A DNA stretch of 64,000 nucleotides from assembly GCF_000337575.1 (NCBI RefSeq), contig NZ_AOIM01000033.1, positions 46,874 through 110,873 of the forward strand, given 5' to 3'. The notes under the pieces were generated by a model. It ran no database searches and was not told the DNA's origin. It saw only the letters and a program-made list of their open reading frames with translations. The translations under genes and the position numbers were made by a program. This DNA is from Natrialba hulunbeirensis JCM 10989 (GTDB lineage Archaea; Halobacteriota; Halobacteria; Halobacteriales; Natrialbaceae). This document shows positions 16,057 to 25,362 of this stretch, in pieces. How positions within the stretch are numbered: position 1 is the stretch's first letter; the number at the start of each line of letters is the position of its first letter.

Positions 16057-17445
16057 TCAGAACGGGCCGAGGCCGCCCATCCCGCCGCCACCGCCGCCGC
16101 CCTGTTGCATCTGTTTCATCATACGCTGCATCTCCTGCTCGGAGCCCATGCCCTGGAACTGCTTGATGGTCTTCTCCATCATCTTGTACTGCTGGAGCAG
16201 TTCGCGGACCTGTTCCTCGCTCGTCCCGGAGCCCCGAGCGATGCGCTCGATTTGGCTCGCACCGATGGCCTTCGGGTACTCCTTCTCGGCGTCGGTCATC
16301 GAGTCCATGATGACGCTGAAGCTGTGCATCCGCTCCTGCGTGACGTCCATCGCGTCGTCGGGAAGCTGGTCTTTGATCCCGCCACCGAAGCCAGGGATCA
16401 TGTCCATCACCTGATCGAGCGGCCCCATATTGTTCATCGCCTCCATCTGCTTTTGCATGTCGTTCAGAGTGAACTGCCCCTGAAGCATGTCCTCGGGGTC
16501 CCAGTCGTCGTCCTCGATCTGGGTCTGCTCCATCGCGCGCTCGACGCGCTCTGCGAGCTGTCCGAGGTCACCCATGCCGAGCAGCCGGGAGATGAAGCTG
16601 TCCGGCTCGAAGCGCTCGACGTCCTGGACCTCCTCACCGGTCCCGAGGAACGCGATGGAACTATCGGTCTGGTCGACCGCAGTAAGGGCACCACCACCCT
16701 TCGCGGTACCGTCGAGCTTCGTGATGACGACGCCATCGATACCGATCGACTCGTCGAACTGCTGGGCCTGCTCCTTTGCACCCTGTCCGATCGCTGCGTC
16801 GAGAACGAGCAGTGACGTATCGGGCTGGGCGACACCTTCGATCTCCTCGATCTCATCGATGAGGTCGTCCTCGAGTGCGTGGCGACCCGCGGTGTCCACG
16901 ATGTGGACGTCAGCTTCGCTCGTCGCCTCGAGTCCCTTCCGGGCGATGTCGACCGGGTCGTCGTTGTCCGGGTTGCCGTAGAAGTCGACCTCGGCACGAC
17001 CGGCCATCTCCTTGGCCTGATCGTACGCACCGGGTCGGAACGTGTCCGTCTGGATGATCGCCGGCCGAAGCCCCTTCGTCGAGAACCACCAGGCCATCTT
17101 GGCCGAGGAGGTCGTCTTCCCCGACCCCTGCAGCCCAGCCAGCAGAATCGTCTGCTCCTCGAGTGGCAGTTCCGTCGAGTCGCCGATGAGGCCGACGAGT
17201 TCCTCGTAGACGATACGGAGGACGAAGTCCCGCGCCGGGGTCCCGGCTGGGGGTTCCTCCTCGAGTGCACGCGCTTTGATGTTGTCCGACAGCTCCATCA
17301 CGAGCGAGACGTCGACGTCGGCGGAGAGCAAGGAGCGCTGGATCTCCTTGACGATCTCCTCGACGTCCTCCTCGCTAATTCGTGACTTCCCGCGGAGCTT
17401 ATCGAGACTGCCCCGCAGAGAACTCCCGAGATCGTCGAGTACCAT
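16057..17445 (-). CDS. srp54: Signal recognition particle 54-kDa protein
   Basis: The start [10 protein letters not shown] at 17445 is the family N-terminus; a frame 31 codons longer is not plausible. The NG domain shows [13 protein letters not shown] (P-loop), [21 protein letters not shown] and [11 protein letters not shown]. The M domain, from about residue 300, is Met-rich ([12 protein letters not shown] and a run of MMKQMQQ) and ends in a Gly-rich tail. With 7S RNA it binds signal sequences of nascent chains and hands them to FtsY, whose gene is 9.4 kb away on the same strand. It is single and essential in archaea. Confidence 0.97.
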   Translation of the reverse strand: MVLDDLGSSLRGSLDKLRGKSRISEEDVEEIVKEIQRSLLSADVDVSLVMELSDNIKARALEEEPPAGTPARDFVLRIVYEELVGLIGDSTELPLEEQTILLAGLQGSGKTTSSAKMAWWFSTKGLRPAIIQTDTFRPGAYDQAKEMAGRAEVDFYGNPDNDDPVDIARKGLEATSEADVHIVDTAGRHALEDDLIDEIEEIEGVAQPDTSLLVLDAAIGQGAKEQAQQFDESIGIDGVVITKLDGTAKGGGALTAVDQTDSSIAFLGTGEEVQDVERFEPDSFISRLLGMGDLGQLAERVERAMEQTQIEDDDWDPEDMLQGQFTLNDMQKQMEAMNNMGPLDQVMDMIPGFGGGIKDQLPDDAMDVTQERMHSFSVIMDSMTDAEKEYPKAIGASQIERIARGSGTSEEQVRELLQQYKMMEKTIKQFQGMGSEQEMQRMMKQMQQGGGGGGGMGGLGPF

Positions 17446-17667
17446 TTGCAGGATGTACGGGGCGTGGTCGTTAAAGCCTTTTTCTCGTGGACTCGGCGGC
17501 CAGAACTCGGACGGCGACCGGTTCCGGCTCGTGAGCATCGGTTGTCGAGTTTCCGTATCAGGTCAGAGGCCCAGTAGGGAACCGTAACGACGACGCCACA
17601 GTAGCGTGTCGAAGCGCGTCGCAGCGCGTCGGTGAGTATTTCACCCGCGCGGCGACAAGTCGGAGGT

Positions 17668-17931
17668 ATGCCTTCGGATGCAGATTCCGACGCCGACGCC
17701 GACACTGATACCGAACGCGAACTCACCGTCGACCTCTCGGCGTACGACGAACTCCGCGACGAGACCGTCACCCTCCGTGTCAACGAGAACGGCCTCTATA
17801 TTGTCGACCACGAGGAGACCGGCGTCTCGAGTCAGGGCCAGTCCGAAGAGATCGCGATCGAAAACCTACAGGAAGCGGTCAGTACGTACAGAGACGGCCA
17901 GTCGGACGATACTGGCGACGACTGGCTGTGA
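17668..17931 (+). CDS. Small HicB-like protein
   Basis: The 87-residue product starts at 17668; an alternative start 12 codons upstream is less likely. After an Asp-rich head, the core (LRVNENGLYIVDHEETGVSSQGQSEEIA split over residues 38-65, then NLQEAVSTY) follows the HicB antitoxin pattern: beta strand, GVxxQG turn and an alpha helix. No HicA partner is next to it and there is no DNA-binding tail, so it may be a solitary HicB-like protein of unknown role. It precedes the flavoprotein reductase by 84 bp on the same strand. Confidence 0.55.
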   Translation: MPSDADSDADADTDTERELTVDLSAYDELRDETVTLRVNENGLYIVDHEETGVSSQGQSEEIAIENLQEAVSTYRDGQSDDTGDDWL

Positions 17932-18015
17932 GTGCCACCGCCACCGACACGTGTGCATAGCAAACCAGCCAGCGCATCCCCTCGTTTTACGCCGGCAGTC
18001 GTTGTCGATCCTCCG

Positions 18016-19614
18016 ATGACCGGATCCGACGCTGACGAGCGCACTGACGGTTCCAGCGAACGTACCACTGTTCCCACTGCTACCACCGCAGTCACAGACG
18101 GCGGCACCGACGAATACGACATCGTCGTCCTCGGTGGCGGCTCCGGCAGCCAGGTCGCGAGCGCCGCCGTCAACGAGGGACTCACCGCCGCCGTCGTCGA
18201 ACCCGGCCCACTCGGCGGTGCCTGTGTCACCCGCGGCTGCATCCCCTCGAAGGCGCTCATCCACCGCGCCGACATCGTCGACGAACTACGCCGCGCGGCC
18301 GAGTTCGGCGTTCACGCCGACGTACAGGAGATCGAGTTCGGCGAATTCACCGCGGCGATTCACGACACCGTCTACGAGAAGGCCGACAACCAGGAATCGT
18401 CGTTCGACGACACCGACGGCCTCACCCGCTACCACGGGACGGGACGGTTCGTCGACGACCGAACGATTGTTGTCGAATCCAACGACGAGCACACGTCGGA
18501 ATCGGACTCGGCGTCAGGGTCGGACTCGAGTACACCGTCGCGCATCCGCGGCGAAACGATCGTCATCGCCGTCGGCGGCCGTCCCGTCGTGCCGCCGATC
18601 GACGGCGTTGAGGACGTCGACTACCTCACGAGCGAGGGCGCGCTCTTTCTGGACGAACAGCCAGACTCCCTCGTCATCGTCGGCGGCGGCTACATCGGCG
18701 CGGAACTGGGCTACTTCTTCGGTGCGCTCGGCACCGAAGTCTCACTCGTCGGCCGCAGCGAGCAGTTGGTCCCCCGCGAGGACGACGACGTGAGCGAGGT
18801 TGTGACGAACGCACTCGAGTCCCACTGTGAGATCTACACGGGGTACGAGGCGGCGGCGGTCGCGGAAACGGCCGATGGAGTCGTCGTGACGGCCGAGCCG
18901 AGCGGTGACGGAGGGAACGGCGACGGAGGAGACGACAACGAAGAGAACAGCGACGAATCGGTCGAACTCGAAGCCGAACGACTCCTGTTCGCCACCGGCC
19001 GGCGGCCGAACACCGACAGCCTCGATCTGGAGGAGACCAGTGTCCAGACGGACGACTCGGGCCATGTCGAGGTGGACGAGTCTCTGGAGACAACCGCAGA
19101 CGACATCTGGGCGCTGGGCGACGTGCTCGCCGACGAACCCTACAAGCACGCGGCGGACTACGAGACACGGATCGTCACCGCAAACGTGCTCGACGATGCC
19201 GGCGAGGAGGTCGACTACCACGCGATGCCGCACGCGATTTTCACGTCGCCGCAGGTTGCAAGCGTGGGGCAAACTGAGCAGGAGCTGACAGCGGGGGGAC
19301 TCGAGTACCAGTCAGCAAACATCCCGTTCGGGACCGCGCCGCTGGGGATGATCCTCGACGCCGACGGCTTCGTCAAGGTGCTGGCCGCACCCGAGGGCGA
19401 GATACTGGGCTGTCATATCGTCGGCCCGCATGCATCGACGCTGATTCAGGAGGTCGTTACCGCGATGGACAGCGGATCGGGGATGGTCGAGGACGTGGCG
19501 GAACCGGTGCACGTGCACCCGGCGCTGTCGGAGGGGGTCTACGCGGCGTTCGACGAGCTATCCTCACGACAGTATTCAACGGCACCGAATTGGCGGGACG
19601 TCAGCGGTGTCTGA
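18016..19614 (+). CDS. Dihydrolipoamide dehydrogenase-like FAD disulfide reductase
   Basis: From the ATG at 18016 the protein has 532 residues. It shows the FAD motif VVLGGGSGSQVAS, the redox-active pair in GGACVTRGCIPSK (C-x4-C), the NAD motif VIVGGGYIGAELG and the second FAD motif ALGDVLAD. The C-terminal interface motif HVHPALSEG carries the catalytic His. An acidic insertion near residues 295-315 (GDGGNGDGG) and another near 160-175 are haloarchaeal embellishments. No 2-oxoacid dehydrogenase genes are nearby, so the partner could be another thiol; mycothione- or gamma-Glu-Cys-type reductases belong to the same family. Confidence 0.88.
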   Translation: MTGSDADERTDGSSERTTVPTATTAVTDGGTDEYDIVVLGGGSGSQVASAAVNEGLTAAVVEPGPLGGACVTRGCIPSKALIHRADIVDELRRAAEFGVHADVQEIEFGEFTAAIHDTVYEKADNQESSFDDTDGLTRYHGTGRFVDDRTIVVESNDEHTSESDSASGSDSSTPSRIRGETIVIAVGGRPVVPPIDGVEDVDYLTSEGALFLDEQPDSLVIVGGGYIGAELGYFFGALGTEVSLVGRSEQLVPREDDDVSEVVTNALESHCEIYTGYEAAAVAETADGVVVTAEPSGDGGNGDGGDDNEENSDESVELEAERLLFATGRRPNTDSLDLEETSVQTDDSGHVEVDESLETTADDIWALGDVLADEPYKHAADYETRIVTANVLDDAGEEVDYHAMPHAIFTSPQVASVGQTEQELTAGGLEYQSANIPFGTAPLGMILDADGFVKVLAAPEGEILGCHIVGPHASTLIQEVVTAMDSGSGMVEDVAEPVHVHPALSEGVYAAFDELSSRQYSTAPNWRDVSGV

Positions 19615-19649
19615 GTTGCGAAAATAGAACGACAGCGGCGACAGAGACG

Positions 19650-20093
19650 TCACTCGAGAAACCCACACCCGTAGTCGTCCGCGAGTTCGGAACACTCGTG
19701 GACGGTGAACTCGATCGGTGGTAAATACCCTCGATCGCGTGCGTGGACGCCCACCGCAGCGCAGTCGCTCGTCGCTCGCTCGGAGACATCGAGCGTTCGC
19801 CACTCGGAATCCTCTCGTCTGGCTTCGATGACGAACTCGTCCGGGTCGTCACCCCATTCACAGGGAAGTTGCTCGTCCGATGGTACCTGCTCAGAAATCG
19901 CGTCCAACCGGTGCGTCGTCGTCGACACCGTTTCGTCGTCCGCGGCGATTCGGATCTCGATCGTCCGTTCGTCGTCAGTGGAGTTCACCGCGACGACCGA
20001 ACCCAGTTGTGTGCTGTCGTCCGGGAGGACCGCGGTGCAACCCGCGAGAGCGGCACAGCCGAGACTGCTCAGGAGGTGACGGCGGGAGACCAT
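19650..20093 (-). CDS. Small Tat lipoprotein, unknown function
   Basis: The start at 20093 gives MVSRRHLLSSLGCAALAGC, a short twin-arginine signal with a lipobox at about residue 19; the longest frame would add 94 unlikely residues. The mature part (about 128 residues) is beta-rich (VVAVNSTDDERTIEIRI, HRLDAI) and contains four more cysteines (PCEWGDD, SDCAAVGV, HECSELAD, GCGFLE), possibly two disulfides. It resembles haloarchaeal lipoproteins with an immunoglobulin-like fold. It converges on the reductase gene, 35 bp between the stops. Confidence 0.65.
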   Translation of the reverse strand: MVSRRHLLSSLGCAALAGCTAVLPDDSTQLGSVVAVNSTDDERTIEIRIAADDETVSTTTHRLDAISEQVPSDEQLPCEWGDDPDEFVIEARREDSEWRTLDVSERATSDCAAVGVHARDRGYLPPIEFTVHECSELADDYGCGFLE

Positions 20094-20223
20094 TGCTATC
20101 GTTCCGAGCGAAGAAGTGTTGTCCCTAAATGTTTTCGAGAATGGGTGTGGTTCGAATCGCTGCGAACAGTCGCCACTGCCACCATCGAGGGCGCCACAAA
20201 CGGCTTCACGAGAGGTCCAGGTT

Positions 20224-20766
20224 TTACTGGATGTATCGTGCAGGGGCTGAGAGACCAAATTCCTCGGCTGTGTCCGCGACGATTCCCTTTGCCGTATAGA
20301 TGTCTGGCTTGTAGTACAGTTCGTGGGTAACGTCGTGTGCGTCACGGAGGTGGTCCCTGACCCGGAGAACATCATGCCGCTCGAAATAATTCGGCGTATA
20401 GACCGTGAGGAGATAGTCGTCGTACATGGCTAGCTCCTCGTAACCAAATGTCGTCATCGCCTTGACTGCCCAGAGATGCCCTGCTTCTGCGTCAGCGACG
20501 AGTTCAGGCCATAACTCGTCAATCCGCTCTGCTGACCCCGTAATCTGCCACTTCCCGATCGTTTTCTGCTCCTCGAGTGCATCGCGGTCGATTTCTCGAA
20601 CGGCTTCGTTTTCCGCTGGTGGTAAATCGTCGGACTGCACGTTCTCCGGTCGCGCAACGCCGTGCTCTGAAAAGTAATCGTCACCCCCGACCTTCGGAGA
20701 GTCACTGACGTCTCTGCTCCGTAGCCAATACTGCTCTTCGTCGGTGATTGTGATCGGTGACTTCAT
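20224..20766 (-). CDS. DUF1917/Bles03-family protein
   Basis: The 180-residue protein resembles the Bles03/DUF1917 family (annotated in archaea as putative phosphothreonine lyase domain). Family-like stretches are TIGKWQITG, LWPELVADAEAGHLW followed by AVKAM, LLTVYTPNYFERHDV and the closing ELYYKPDIYTAKGI. In eukaryotes the family includes the uncharacterised C11orf68 protein. Biochemistry is lacking, so the lyase label should be treated with caution. The gene stands alone, downstream of the intergenic palindrome at 20929. Confidence 0.7.
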   Translation of the reverse strand: MKSPITITDEEQYWLRSRDVSDSPKVGGDDYFSEHGVARPENVQSDDLPPAENEAVREIDRDALEEQKTIGKWQITGSAERIDELWPELVADAEAGHLWAVKAMTTFGYEELAMYDDYLLTVYTPNYFERHDVLRVRDHLRDAHDVTHELYYKPDIYTAKGIVADTAEEFGLSAPARYIQ

Positions 20767-20928
20767 CGGTAAGACATCCTCATAGGAGGGCTGGACAGAA
20801 TACCAATGCTCGCCATGCAGTGTGAAAGTGGAAGTAAATTATCTGGTTTAGGGGTCGCCAAATGACTAGCGCCCAGCAGATTTGCAGAATCTCCCCCCTC
20901 TGTATTCAGCATGCAGCGCGTGACAGCT

Positions 20929-20943
20929 ATTGGGTTACCCAAT
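20929..20943. promoter_or_regulatory. 15-bp palindrome between DUF1917 and rhodanese genes
   Basis: ATTGGGT-T-ACCCAAT is a perfect inverted repeat, with weaker CAG/CTG symmetry outside it. It lies about 160 bp upstream of the DUF1917 start and about 85 bp beyond the rhodanese stop. It could be an operator or a transcription-end structure. Confidence 0.3.
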
Positions 20944-21028
20944 TGCTGCGCCGGCATCTACGTCACATCCGTCGCTCCAATTGCGATTCGCACCGTACAC
21001 GTGTGATAACTGCCGATAAGCCACTTGC

Positions 21029-21823
21029 CTACGGCACACCCGTCTCAATTTCGCCGTCCATCGCGATCCACTCCGTGAGACTTCCCTCGTAGACCGCCAC
21101 GTCCTCGTAGCCAAGCGCCCGCAGAACGACGTAGGTGTGGCTGATCCGCCGCGCCGTGTTACAGTAGAGCACGATCTCGCGATCCCGCGTGATGCCGTGG
21201 GACTCGAGTACCCCCTCCAGTTCCACCTCGGAAAGCAACCGTCGCGTTTCGTCGTCCACGGCCTCGCGCCAGTCGAACCGGACGGCACCGGGGAGGTGAG
21301 CCTCCGCGAACTCATCGCGCTCGCGTATGTCGACCAAGAGTGCGTCTCGCTCGCGTGCGGCCTCGACCGCTTCGCGGCCGACCAGTGGGCTCTCCTCCCG
21401 GTCGAGCGGGTGGGGATCGTAGTTCGTCGCCTCGAACTCGGTAGCGGCCGTCGTTGTCTCGTACGCTCGGCTCCAGACGCTGTAATCCCCGTTCAGCAGT
21501 CGCACGTCGTCGTGGCCGTACTCGAGTGCGGTCACACAAAACCGGGCGGCGAAGACGCCGTGGGTGTCGTCGTAGACGACGATGGTGTCGTCGGGGTCGA
21601 TGCCGACGGCGGCGAGCAGAGAGCCGAAGGCGTCAGCACCTGGGAGGGTACCGCGATCGACGTCGGAGTCGTCGCGGTAGCTGTCGAAGGGGATGCTGGC
21701 GGCACCGGGAACGTGACCGATGGCGTCGAACTCCCAGGCGTCTCTGACGTCGACGGGGCGGACGTCGGGGCGGTCGCGGTTCGCTGCCAGCCAGTCGGGC
21801 GAGACGACGACGGATTCGTCCAT
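21029..21823 (-). CDS. Two-domain thiosulfate sulfurtransferase (rhodanese)
   Basis: The start at 21823 gives MDESVVVSPDWLAAN; a frame 34 codons longer runs into non-coding sequence. Two tandem rhodanese domains (about 1-125 and 135-264) show VDVRDAWEF/HVPGAASIPF in the first and VDIRERDEFAEAHLPGAVRF in the second. The active-site cysteine is in LYCNTARRIS of the C-terminal domain; the inactive N-terminal loop has YDDTHGV. It transfers sulfane sulfur from thiosulfate, probably to cyanide or cellular thiols. It diverges from a second rhodanese gene. Confidence 0.9.
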   Translation of the reverse strand: MDESVVVSPDWLAANRDRPDVRPVDVRDAWEFDAIGHVPGAASIPFDSYRDDSDVDRGTLPGADAFGSLLAAVGIDPDDTIVVYDDTHGVFAARFCVTALEYGHDDVRLLNGDYSVWSRAYETTTAATEFEATNYDPHPLDREESPLVGREAVEAARERDALLVDIRERDEFAEAHLPGAVRFDWREAVDDETRRLLSEVELEGVLESHGITRDREIVLYCNTARRISHTYVVLRALGYEDVAVYEGSLTEWIAMDGEIETGVP

Positions 21824-22105
21824 CGGCTGAGCGAACTCGCTCCGTGGCCGATAACGAACCGGTACCGGCACGTCTCCCCGCGGTACCGATATGGTGGCAA
21901 TCGGTTCCGGTTCGTGACCGAACATGGTGACAGTCGTGAGTCAGCCGACCCGCCGAGTATCGGGGGGCAGACACCCTGCAAGGGGAGGAAATGTGAGCCG
22001 ATTCCGGGCGTCCGCGATAGCGGTAACACTCACCTCCAGGACAGATCGCCGACTCCATTGTCCGGTTCGAGAGGCCCTATGACCCCGGAGAACCAGGGAA
22101 TAGGT

Positions 22106-22972
22106 ATGGCAGCAACCGAGTACGCCAACGACGTATTGGTCACGGCCGACTGGGTCGCCGATCGGCTCGACGAGTTCGAAAGCGACGACCCCACACACCG
22201 ACTGGTCGAAGTCGACGTAGACACGGAGGCCTACGACGAGAAGCACGCCCCCGGCGCGGTCGGATTCAACTGGGAGACGCAACTACAGGACCAGACCCGC
22301 CGCGACGTGCTCGAGCAGGAGGATCTCGAGGACCTCCTCGGCACCCACGGGATCAACGAGGGCTCGACCATCGTCCTCTACGGCGACAACGCGAACTGGT
22401 TCGCCGCCTACACCTACTGGCAGCTGAAGTACTACGGCCACGACGAGGTCTACCTGTTAGACGGCGGCCGCGAGTACTGGCTCGAGAACGACTACCCGAC
22501 GACCGACGAGGAGCCAGACTTCTCGGCCGTCGAGTACGACGCCGCCGGCCCGCGCGAGAACATTCGTGCCTACCGCGAGGACGTCGAGAAGGCGATCGAA
22601 CGCGGCGTCCCGCTCGTCGACGTTCGCTCTCCCGAAGAGTTCAGCGGCGAGATTCTCGCCCCACCAGGCCTGCAGGAAACGGCCCAGCGCGGCGGCCACA
22701 TCCCAGGTGCGAAGAACATCTCCTGGGCGGCCGTCACCACCGACGACGGCACGTTCAAGAGCCGCGAGGAACTCGAGTCCCTCTACGCTGAGGAGGGCAT
22801 CACGGGCGGTGAAACGACGGTCGCCTACTGCCGTATCGGCGAGCGCTCGTCCGTCGCATGGTTCGCGCTACACGAACTGCTCGGCTACGAGGACGCAGTC
22901 AACTACGACGGCTCCTGGACCGAGTGGGGCAACCTGGTCAACGCGCCGGTCGAGACCGGCGATGGAAGCTGA
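22106..22972 (+). CDS. Two-domain thiosulfate sulfurtransferase (rhodanese)
   Basis: The ATG at 22106 (MAATEYANDVLV) is preferred; an ATG nine codons earlier is in frame. The 288 residues contain two rhodanese domains, with HAPGAVGFNW in the first and PLVDVRSPEEF and GHIPGAKNISW in the second. The active-site loop is AYCRIGERSS (C-terminal domain), which differs from the CNTARR loop of the divergent paralogue. This CRIGERS loop is typical of haloarchaeal TssA/TssB-type enzymes. The two genes share a 282-bp intergenic region. Confidence 0.92.
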   Translation: MAATEYANDVLVTADWVADRLDEFESDDPTHRLVEVDVDTEAYDEKHAPGAVGFNWETQLQDQTRRDVLEQEDLEDLLGTHGINEGSTIVLYGDNANWFAAYTYWQLKYYGHDEVYLLDGGREYWLENDYPTTDEEPDFSAVEYDAAGPRENIRAYREDVEKAIERGVPLVDVRSPEEFSGEILAPPGLQETAQRGGHIPGAKNISWAAVTTDDGTFKSREELESLYAEEGITGGETTVAYCRIGERSSVAWFALHELLGYEDAVNYDGSWTEWGNLVNAPVETGDGS

Positions 22973-23026
22973 GCGGACTGAACGGGACGAGACAACGACG
23001 ACAATCCATCATGCAGCCCTGAACTG

Positions 23027-23734
23027 ATGACCGACGACCCTGATACCGACGCCGACACCGATACCGACGCCGACAACCCGCCCACCGCCAAGGCCGTCCT
23101 CGAGACGGTCCGCGAGAACGCACAGACAGAACTCTCGCGACTCGGGTCCTCGAAGTCCCTCTACGCCGACACGGGTGGCGAGATCGAGACCGAACCAGTC
23201 CTCGAGGCCACGGCGGACGCCGAGTACGCCGCCTGGCGGACGTTCAACGCCTGGGCGGCCGACGAGTCTGGCAACGCACGTGAGACCTTCGAGACGACCG
23301 CCGCGGAAGAACGCGAGCACCTCGAAACCGTGCTCGAAATGCAAGAGAGTTGCGGCGACAGCGAGTTCGCTGTCGAATCCTACGACCAAACCGCAACGCC
23401 CGCCCTCCACGACTACCTCCGAGCACTCGAGTCCACCCCCGAGCGCGTCGGCGGATTCCTCGGTCGCATCCTGGCGAGCAAGCGCTCGAAGGAACAGGTC
23501 GTCGGCTACTTCGTCGGCGACGCGGACCCGCAGACGGCGGCCGTCTTCCGGGAATTCGGCGACGACCTGGACACCCAACTCGAGCGCGCAGAGGCGCTCG
23601 TCGCCGAGTACTGTTCGAGCGACGCCGACCGAGAGCGAGCGATCGAGGCGGCAACGGGTGCAATCGAGACTGTCTACGCGGCGTACGTCCAAAACCTGGA
23701 AGCGCTGGGCGCGAACCCGAAGCCCGTCTGCTGA
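23027..23734 (+). CDS. Rubrerythrin/ferritin-like haloarchaeal protein
   Basis: The 235 residues open with an Asp/Thr-rich tail (TDADTDTDAD). The helical region that follows contains AWRTFNAWAADESGNARETF and AAEEREHLETVLEM, which look like the Glu-x-x-His parts of a four-helix ferritin-like bundle. The remaining helices (VGYFVGDADPQTAAVF, AATGAIETVYAAYVQ) would complete the bundle. Iron binding is not proven, because only one clear EReH pair is seen. It starts 54 bp after the rhodanese stop on the same strand and may be cotranscribed. Confidence 0.6.
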   Translation: MTDDPDTDADTDTDADNPPTAKAVLETVRENAQTELSRLGSSKSLYADTGGEIETEPVLEATADAEYAAWRTFNAWAADESGNARETFETTAAEEREHLETVLEMQESCGDSEFAVESYDQTATPALHDYLRALESTPERVGGFLGRILASKRSKEQVVGYFVGDADPQTAAVFREFGDDLDTQLERAEALVAEYCSSDADRERAIEAATGAIETVYAAYVQNLEALGANPKPVC

Positions 23735-23748
23735 CGTCCGCTGCAGGC

Positions 23749-24591
23749 TCAGACAACCCGCTTGACACGATCAGCAAGGTCGAGCGATGCCGTCTCGATC
23801 GCCTCGTCGAATCCGGCGACCGTATCGTGGAAGTTCGTCCGGTAGCTCGCCGGTCCCTGGTACTCCATCTCGGCCGCGCGCTCGCCCGCAACGCCGAACG
23901 CGAGTGTCCCGTGAAGCGCCGCGGCGTGGGCGTCCTCGAGTGCACCGTTGAACGCGGCGAGGGTCGCACCGAGCATGCAGCCAGTGCCGACGACCTCGCC
24001 GAGCATCTCGTGGCCCGCAGTGAGTCGGTAGGCGCTGTCTGCATCGGCGACGATGTCCTCGACGCCGCTGGCGACGACGATCGAACCGGTTGAGTCGGCG
24101 AGCGAGCGGGCGGTCTCCTCGATATCGTCGTAGTCGCCGACGGACTCGACGCCTTTCACGTCGGCTTCGACGCCCGCGAGCGCGCTGATCTCGCCGTAGT
24201 TGCCCTTGATGACGGTGAACGAGACTTCGTCGAGCAGCGTCTGTGCGACGGACTTCCGTGTCGGCGTGGAACCGACGCCGACAGGGTCGAGCACGACCGG
24301 AATGTCCCGGTCGGCTGCCGTTTGTGCGGCCTCGCGCATCGCTTCGACTTTCGGCTCCGGAACCTGGCCCGTGTTGAACAGCACGGCGTCTGCACCCTGG
24401 GCCATCTCGCCGGCGTCGCCGGGCGAATCGGCCATCACCGGGAGCGCGTCCCAGTGGAGGATGAGGTTCGCCACGTCGTTCATCGTCACCTCGTTGGTCA
24501 GTGCCTGAACGAGTGGCGGAGCCTCCGCGATGGCTCGCAGCGAGTCCGCCAGTTCGTCGCCGGTAACGTCGGGTGAGTCAGTGTCACTCAT
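23749..24591 (-). CDS. thiM: Hydroxyethylthiazole kinase
   Basis: The 280-residue enzyme phosphorylates 4-methyl-5-(2-hydroxyethyl)thiazole for thiamine salvage. Recognisable parts are LVQALTNEVTMNDVAN near the N-terminus, the segment LDPVGVGSTPTRK, VIKGNYGEISALAG and the active-site VVGTGCMLGA with its catalytic Cys. Its ATG overlaps the stop of thiE by 4 bp (ATGA), so the two are translated together. It converges on the rubrerythrin-like gene with 14 bp between the stops. Confidence 0.95.
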   Translation of the reverse strand: MSDTDSPDVTGDELADSLRAIAEAPPLVQALTNEVTMNDVANLILHWDALPVMADSPGDAGEMAQGADAVLFNTGQVPEPKVEAMREAAQTAADRDIPVVLDPVGVGSTPTRKSVAQTLLDEVSFTVIKGNYGEISALAGVEADVKGVESVGDYDDIEETARSLADSTGSIVVASGVEDIVADADSAYRLTAGHEMLGEVVGTGCMLGATLAAFNGALEDAHAAALHGTLAFGVAGERAAEMEYQGPASYRTNFHDTVAGFDEAIETASLDLADRVKRVV

Positions 24592-25259
24592 TCGGTGGTC
24601 CCTCCGTGCTCGACGTGCTTTGCCGTTTCGACGGTCGAGGCGAGCGCGGCGGTCGCAGCCGCTGGGTCGTCGGCGGCGGTGATCGCAGAGATGACTGCGA
24701 CGCCGACTGCGCCCGCCTCGACGACCGGCCCGGAGTTGTCGGTCGTGATTCCGCCAATTCCAACCGCCGGAATCGAAACTGTATCAGTGATAGCAGCGAC
24801 ACGCTCCGGACCGACGCCGTCTTTGTGTTTCGCGACGTCCTTCGAGGTCGTGCCGTAAATCGTCCCGACGCCGACGTAGTCCGCACCGTCAGCTTCGGCC
24901 TGCTCGGCCTCTGCGACCGTCGCCGTCGAACAGCCGACGATCGCGTCCGGTCCGAGCAGGTCGCGAGCGACCGAGACGGGGAGGTCCGACTGGCCGACGT
25001 GCACGCCGTCGGCGTCGATCGCCTGTGCGATATCGACCCGGTCGTTGACGATCAGATCCACATCCGCTTCGGCCGTCAACTCGCGCAGTTCCCGACCGAG
25101 TTCGTACCGAAACCGGGTGTCGGTGTCCTTCTCGCGGAGCTGGATGACGTCGACTCCACCCGCAATCGCCGCCTCGACGATCTCGAGCGTCGAGCGTCCC
25201 GCCGAGACGGACTCCTGAGTGACGAGGTAGGTCTGCCAGTTCGAGGGTACCGGTGCCAT
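24588..25259 (-). CDS. thiE: Thiamine-phosphate synthase
   Basis: At 223 residues this is a TIM-barrel enzyme that joins HMP pyrophosphate and thiazole phosphate. The motifs are IQLREKD (pyrophosphate), LIVNDRVDIA, GVHVGQSDLP, YVGVGTIYGTTSKD and VGIGGIT with the C-terminal phosphate loop. It is the first gene of the thiE-thiM operon. No TPP riboswitch-like element is seen in the 100 bp upstream, so regulation must be by another route. Confidence 0.95.
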   Translation of the reverse strand: MAPVPSNWQTYLVTQESVSAGRSTLEIVEAAIAGGVDVIQLREKDTDTRFRYELGRELRELTAEADVDLIVNDRVDIAQAIDADGVHVGQSDLPVSVARDLLGPDAIVGCSTATVAEAEQAEADGADYVGVGTIYGTTSKDVAKHKDGVGPERVAAITDTVSIPAVGIGGITTDNSGPVVEAGAVGVAVISAITAADDPAAATAALASTVETAKHVEHGGTTE

Positions 25260-25362
25260 ACGAACACGGGCGCGCGGTGGTCACTAAGTGACTTCGGTCA
25301 AATGCCAAACACCAGACGCCAGACACCATCCCACACCGAATCCCATCGCCACATCCTACCGG

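Noticed and set aside
20140-20165. GGTTCGAATC-like sequence suggesting another tRNA T-arm
   Set aside because: No acceptor, D- or anticodon-stem can be built around it.
21137-22105. N-terminal 323 codons of the long frame leading into the second rhodanese
   Set aside because: This part is antisense to the first rhodanese gene; the real start is the ATG at 22106 (or 22079).
25260-25362. Possible TPP riboswitch before thiE
   Set aside because: The spacer lacks the conserved thi-box bases; only a low-complexity CCAGAC tract is present.
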